This document shows positions 62,780 through 64,000 of a stretch of 64,000 bases of DNA, in pieces. Location: assembly GCA_043753895.1 (NCBI GenBank), contig JAYUWK010000027.1:62001-126000 (forward strand), given 5' to 3'. The position numbers were made by a program, and so were the translations under genes. This DNA is from WLMZ01 sp043753895 (lineage in GTDB: Bacteria > Actinomycetota > Acidimicrobiia > Acidimicrobiales > Ilumatobacteraceae). How positions within the stretch are numbered: position 1 is the first letter of the stretch; each line of letters opens with the position of its first letter. The notes beneath the pieces were generated by a model. The model did no database searches. It was given only the letters and a program-made list of their open reading frames with translations, and was not told the DNA's origin.

Positions 62780-63233
62780 GATGCACCTGCTCCTGTTCTG
62801 GGCCGCCGCGTGGGGTGTTCATGCCGGCCGCAACCTGTTGCGCTGCCGCGAGGATCCGATCGACCTCGGCCTGCGCGGCTCCGCGCACCATCGAAATGGT
62901 CGTCTCGTGTTCGCGTTCCATTGCGGTGAGCGCCTCCTTGGATGCTGCGATCTCGGCCCGCAATGCGTCGCGCATCTCGGTGTCGCGCACGGCAGCACGA
63001 TGCCGCGCGGTGGCGGCCCGTGACTTTGCGTTCGCAATCTCGGCCTCGAGACGCATTCGTTCGGCTTTGAGTTCGTCGTGGGCCACATCGGGCCACGGCT
63101 CGTGCGCTGTTGGGCCAGATGACTCGGCCTGCAGCGCACGCTCGTCGTGATGATCGCCTGTGGCAGACATCGACAACGAATGCGTGCCGTTGATCGCAGT
63201 GCCATTCATGGGCGTGCCGTTCATTCCGGACAT
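62769..63233 (-). CDS. Coiled-coil protein
   Basis: A 154-residue protein starting MSGMNGTPMNGTAINGT. Residues about 45-140 form one long charged helix with heptads (DELKAERMRLEAEIANAKSR, EMRDALRAEIAASKEALTAM, EVDRILAAAQQVAAGM), predicted to be a coiled coil. It lacks a signal peptide and membrane segment, so it is cytosolic. The layout is reminiscent of DivIVA- or Wag31-like coils but the N-terminal DivIVA motif is absent. It overlaps the next gene by 11 nt and begins 6 nt after the preceding one. Confidence 0.65.
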   Translation of the reverse strand: MSGMNGTPMNGTAINGTHSLSMSATGDHHDERALQAESSGPTAHEPWPDVAHDELKAERMRLEAEIANAKSRAATARHRAAVRDTEMRDALRAEIAASKEALTAMEREHETTISMVRGAAQAEVDRILAAAQQVAAGMNTPRGGPEQEQVHHAE

Positions 63234-63239
63234 GTGGCG

Positions 63240-64000
63240 TCAGCCGATCCACGCCATGAGGAGGGCGAGCACGAACGTGACGGCCATCATCGGCAGCACG
63301 ACATGCACCGGGATCCAGCCCCAGCCGCCCGTGTCGGGATCCGGAGCGGAGTCTTTGACCCAGAATGTACGGAAGACCTCGTCGGGCGCACTCTTGTCGG
63401 TTCGCTCAATGGCATCGACCCGATCGGCGCGAATGACGAGATCATCCTTGGACCGCACCGCTGGAGCGAGAGCGGCCGCCATCGTTTCTGCGCGTACGTT
63501 TCCTGCGGGTTGTAGGTCCAGTGATTCGGAAAGCGCTGCGAGTAGTGACTGCAGTCCGGCGGGATCGGCGGTGGCGAGTGCGGCGAGCATCTGCGCCGGA
63601 AGGTGAACAGGAGTGGGGTCGATCGCAACAGCAATGGGAACAGCAACGGCAACGGCCTCGGCAACAGCAACGGCATCGTCATCGTCGGCGACTGCATCGG
63701 CCTCGTCAACGTCCGCTGCGTCCGCATCATTGAGCACGACGGCAGCCTTGACCTCGGCGACCTTGACCTCGGCGCCCTTGACCTCGACCTCGACCTCGAC
63801 CTCGACCTCGACCTCGACGACCTCGGGCACATCGACGATGTCATCGATGATCTCGCTTGCCTGAATGCCCGCGACGTGGTGACGCATCGCGGCGCGGGCG
63901 TTGGCGTCGTCGATGACGGCGCGACCCTCTTGGTTCTCGGCGCGCCACCATTCGTCGAGCAACTGCGACAGTTGGCGTTCGGCTGCGACACCGTCGGGAT
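63240..64000 (-). CDS. Acidic repeat, tail-anchored protein (cut by window end)
   Basis: The frame is open to the end of the window, so the N-terminus is missing. It begins (in view) DGVAAERQLSQLLDEWWRAE, then has an acidic low-complexity region with VEVEVEVEVEV and alternating Ala/Asp/Val runs, a helical segment (MLAALATADPAGLQSLLAAL), and a C-terminal helix (VHVVLPMMAVTFVLALLMAW). No signal peptide is seen in the visible part. It is the first of three similar cytosolic-facing proteins upstream of pstC2. Confidence 0.6.
   Translation of the reverse strand, partial: PDGVAAERQLSQLLDEWWRAENQEGRAVIDDANARAAMRHHVAGIQASEIIDDIVDVPEVVEVEVEVEVEVEVKGAEVKVAEVKAAVVLNDADAADVDEADAVADDDDAVAVAEAVAVAVPIAVAIDPTPVHLPAQMLAALATADPAGLQSLLAALSESLDLQPAGNVRAETMAAALAPAVRSKDDLVIRADRVDAIERTDKSAPDEVFRTFWVKDSAPDPDTGGWGWIPVHVVLPMMAVTFVLALLMAWIG
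63781..63816. repeat. Hexanucleotide tandem repeat (ACCTCG)6
   Basis: Six perfect ACCTCG units with degenerate copies on both sides, encoding alternating Val-Glu on the minus strand. Such tracts often vary in length. Confidence 0.8.

Overview
The window is high-GC DNA, most likely from an actinobacterium and plausibly a marine or freshwater member of the Acidimicrobiia. Pointers are DUF3039 and FmdB-type zinc-ribbon genes, a mycothiol-type DinB-like protein, an actinobacterial SOS mutasome (dnaE2 plus imuA'/imuB) with a CGAACA-N2-TGTTCG box, 11-bp Pho-type direct repeats and a two-lysine-free LPXTG surface protein. The taxon is inferred; there is no rRNA or tRNA gene in the window.

Layout. 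0-5.8 kb: the end of an amidase gene, a lone ectC, a NAD-type malic enzyme and small housekeeping or unknown genes. 5.8-16.4 kb: the SOS mutasome, split by a secreted subtilase, two Nudix genes and an orphan response regulator. 16.4-22.4 kb: a B12-binding regulator, lipid genes (acyl-CoA dehydrogenase, desaturase) and two NifU/Nfu-N-like proteins. 22.4-30.3 kb: a MatB-like acyl-CoA synthetase, a relic of a [NiFe]-hydrogenase maturation operon (hypF', hypC'-hypD') abutting a decayed PEP-synthase-like gene, an MFS transporter and another acyl-CoA synthetase. 30.3-38.5 kb: a LysM/NlpC endopeptidase, a glycosyltransferase-like membrane protein, a truncated diiron protein with a ferredoxin, a chimeric relic of a surface-protein gene, an acyl-CoA dehydrogenase and a cytochrome P450. 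38.7-40.3 kb: amt and glnB, both broken. 40.4-64 kb: all genes on the minus strand, mostly overlapping by 4 nt.

The minus-strand block is the most notable part. It starts (downstream end) with an ordinary pstSCAB-phoU operon preceded by three perfect 11-bp Pho-type repeats; its phoU is broken. Upstream lies a second, unusual Pst-like set: coiled-coil tail-anchored proteins, PstC2, PstA2, two membrane-tethered PstS-like binding proteins, two secreted proteins of an apparently undescribed Cys-paired domain family (one with an LPGTG sorting signal), a sortase-fold protein that has lost all three catalytic residues, a PstB with a 230-residue N-terminal extension, a further PstS-like protein, another member of the new domain family, and DUF916-like and neocarzinostatin-like membrane-anchored proteins. 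I infer a cell-surface assembly built around, or powered by, a repurposed phosphate-type ABC transporter.

A second theme is gene decay concentrated at 23.9-41 kb: hypF, hypC, hypD, ppsA, a diiron protein gene, a surface-protein gene, amt, glnB and phoU all carry truncations, nonsense codons or frameshifts, whereas long genes elsewhere (dnaE2, the subtilase, the 908-residue binding protein) are intact.
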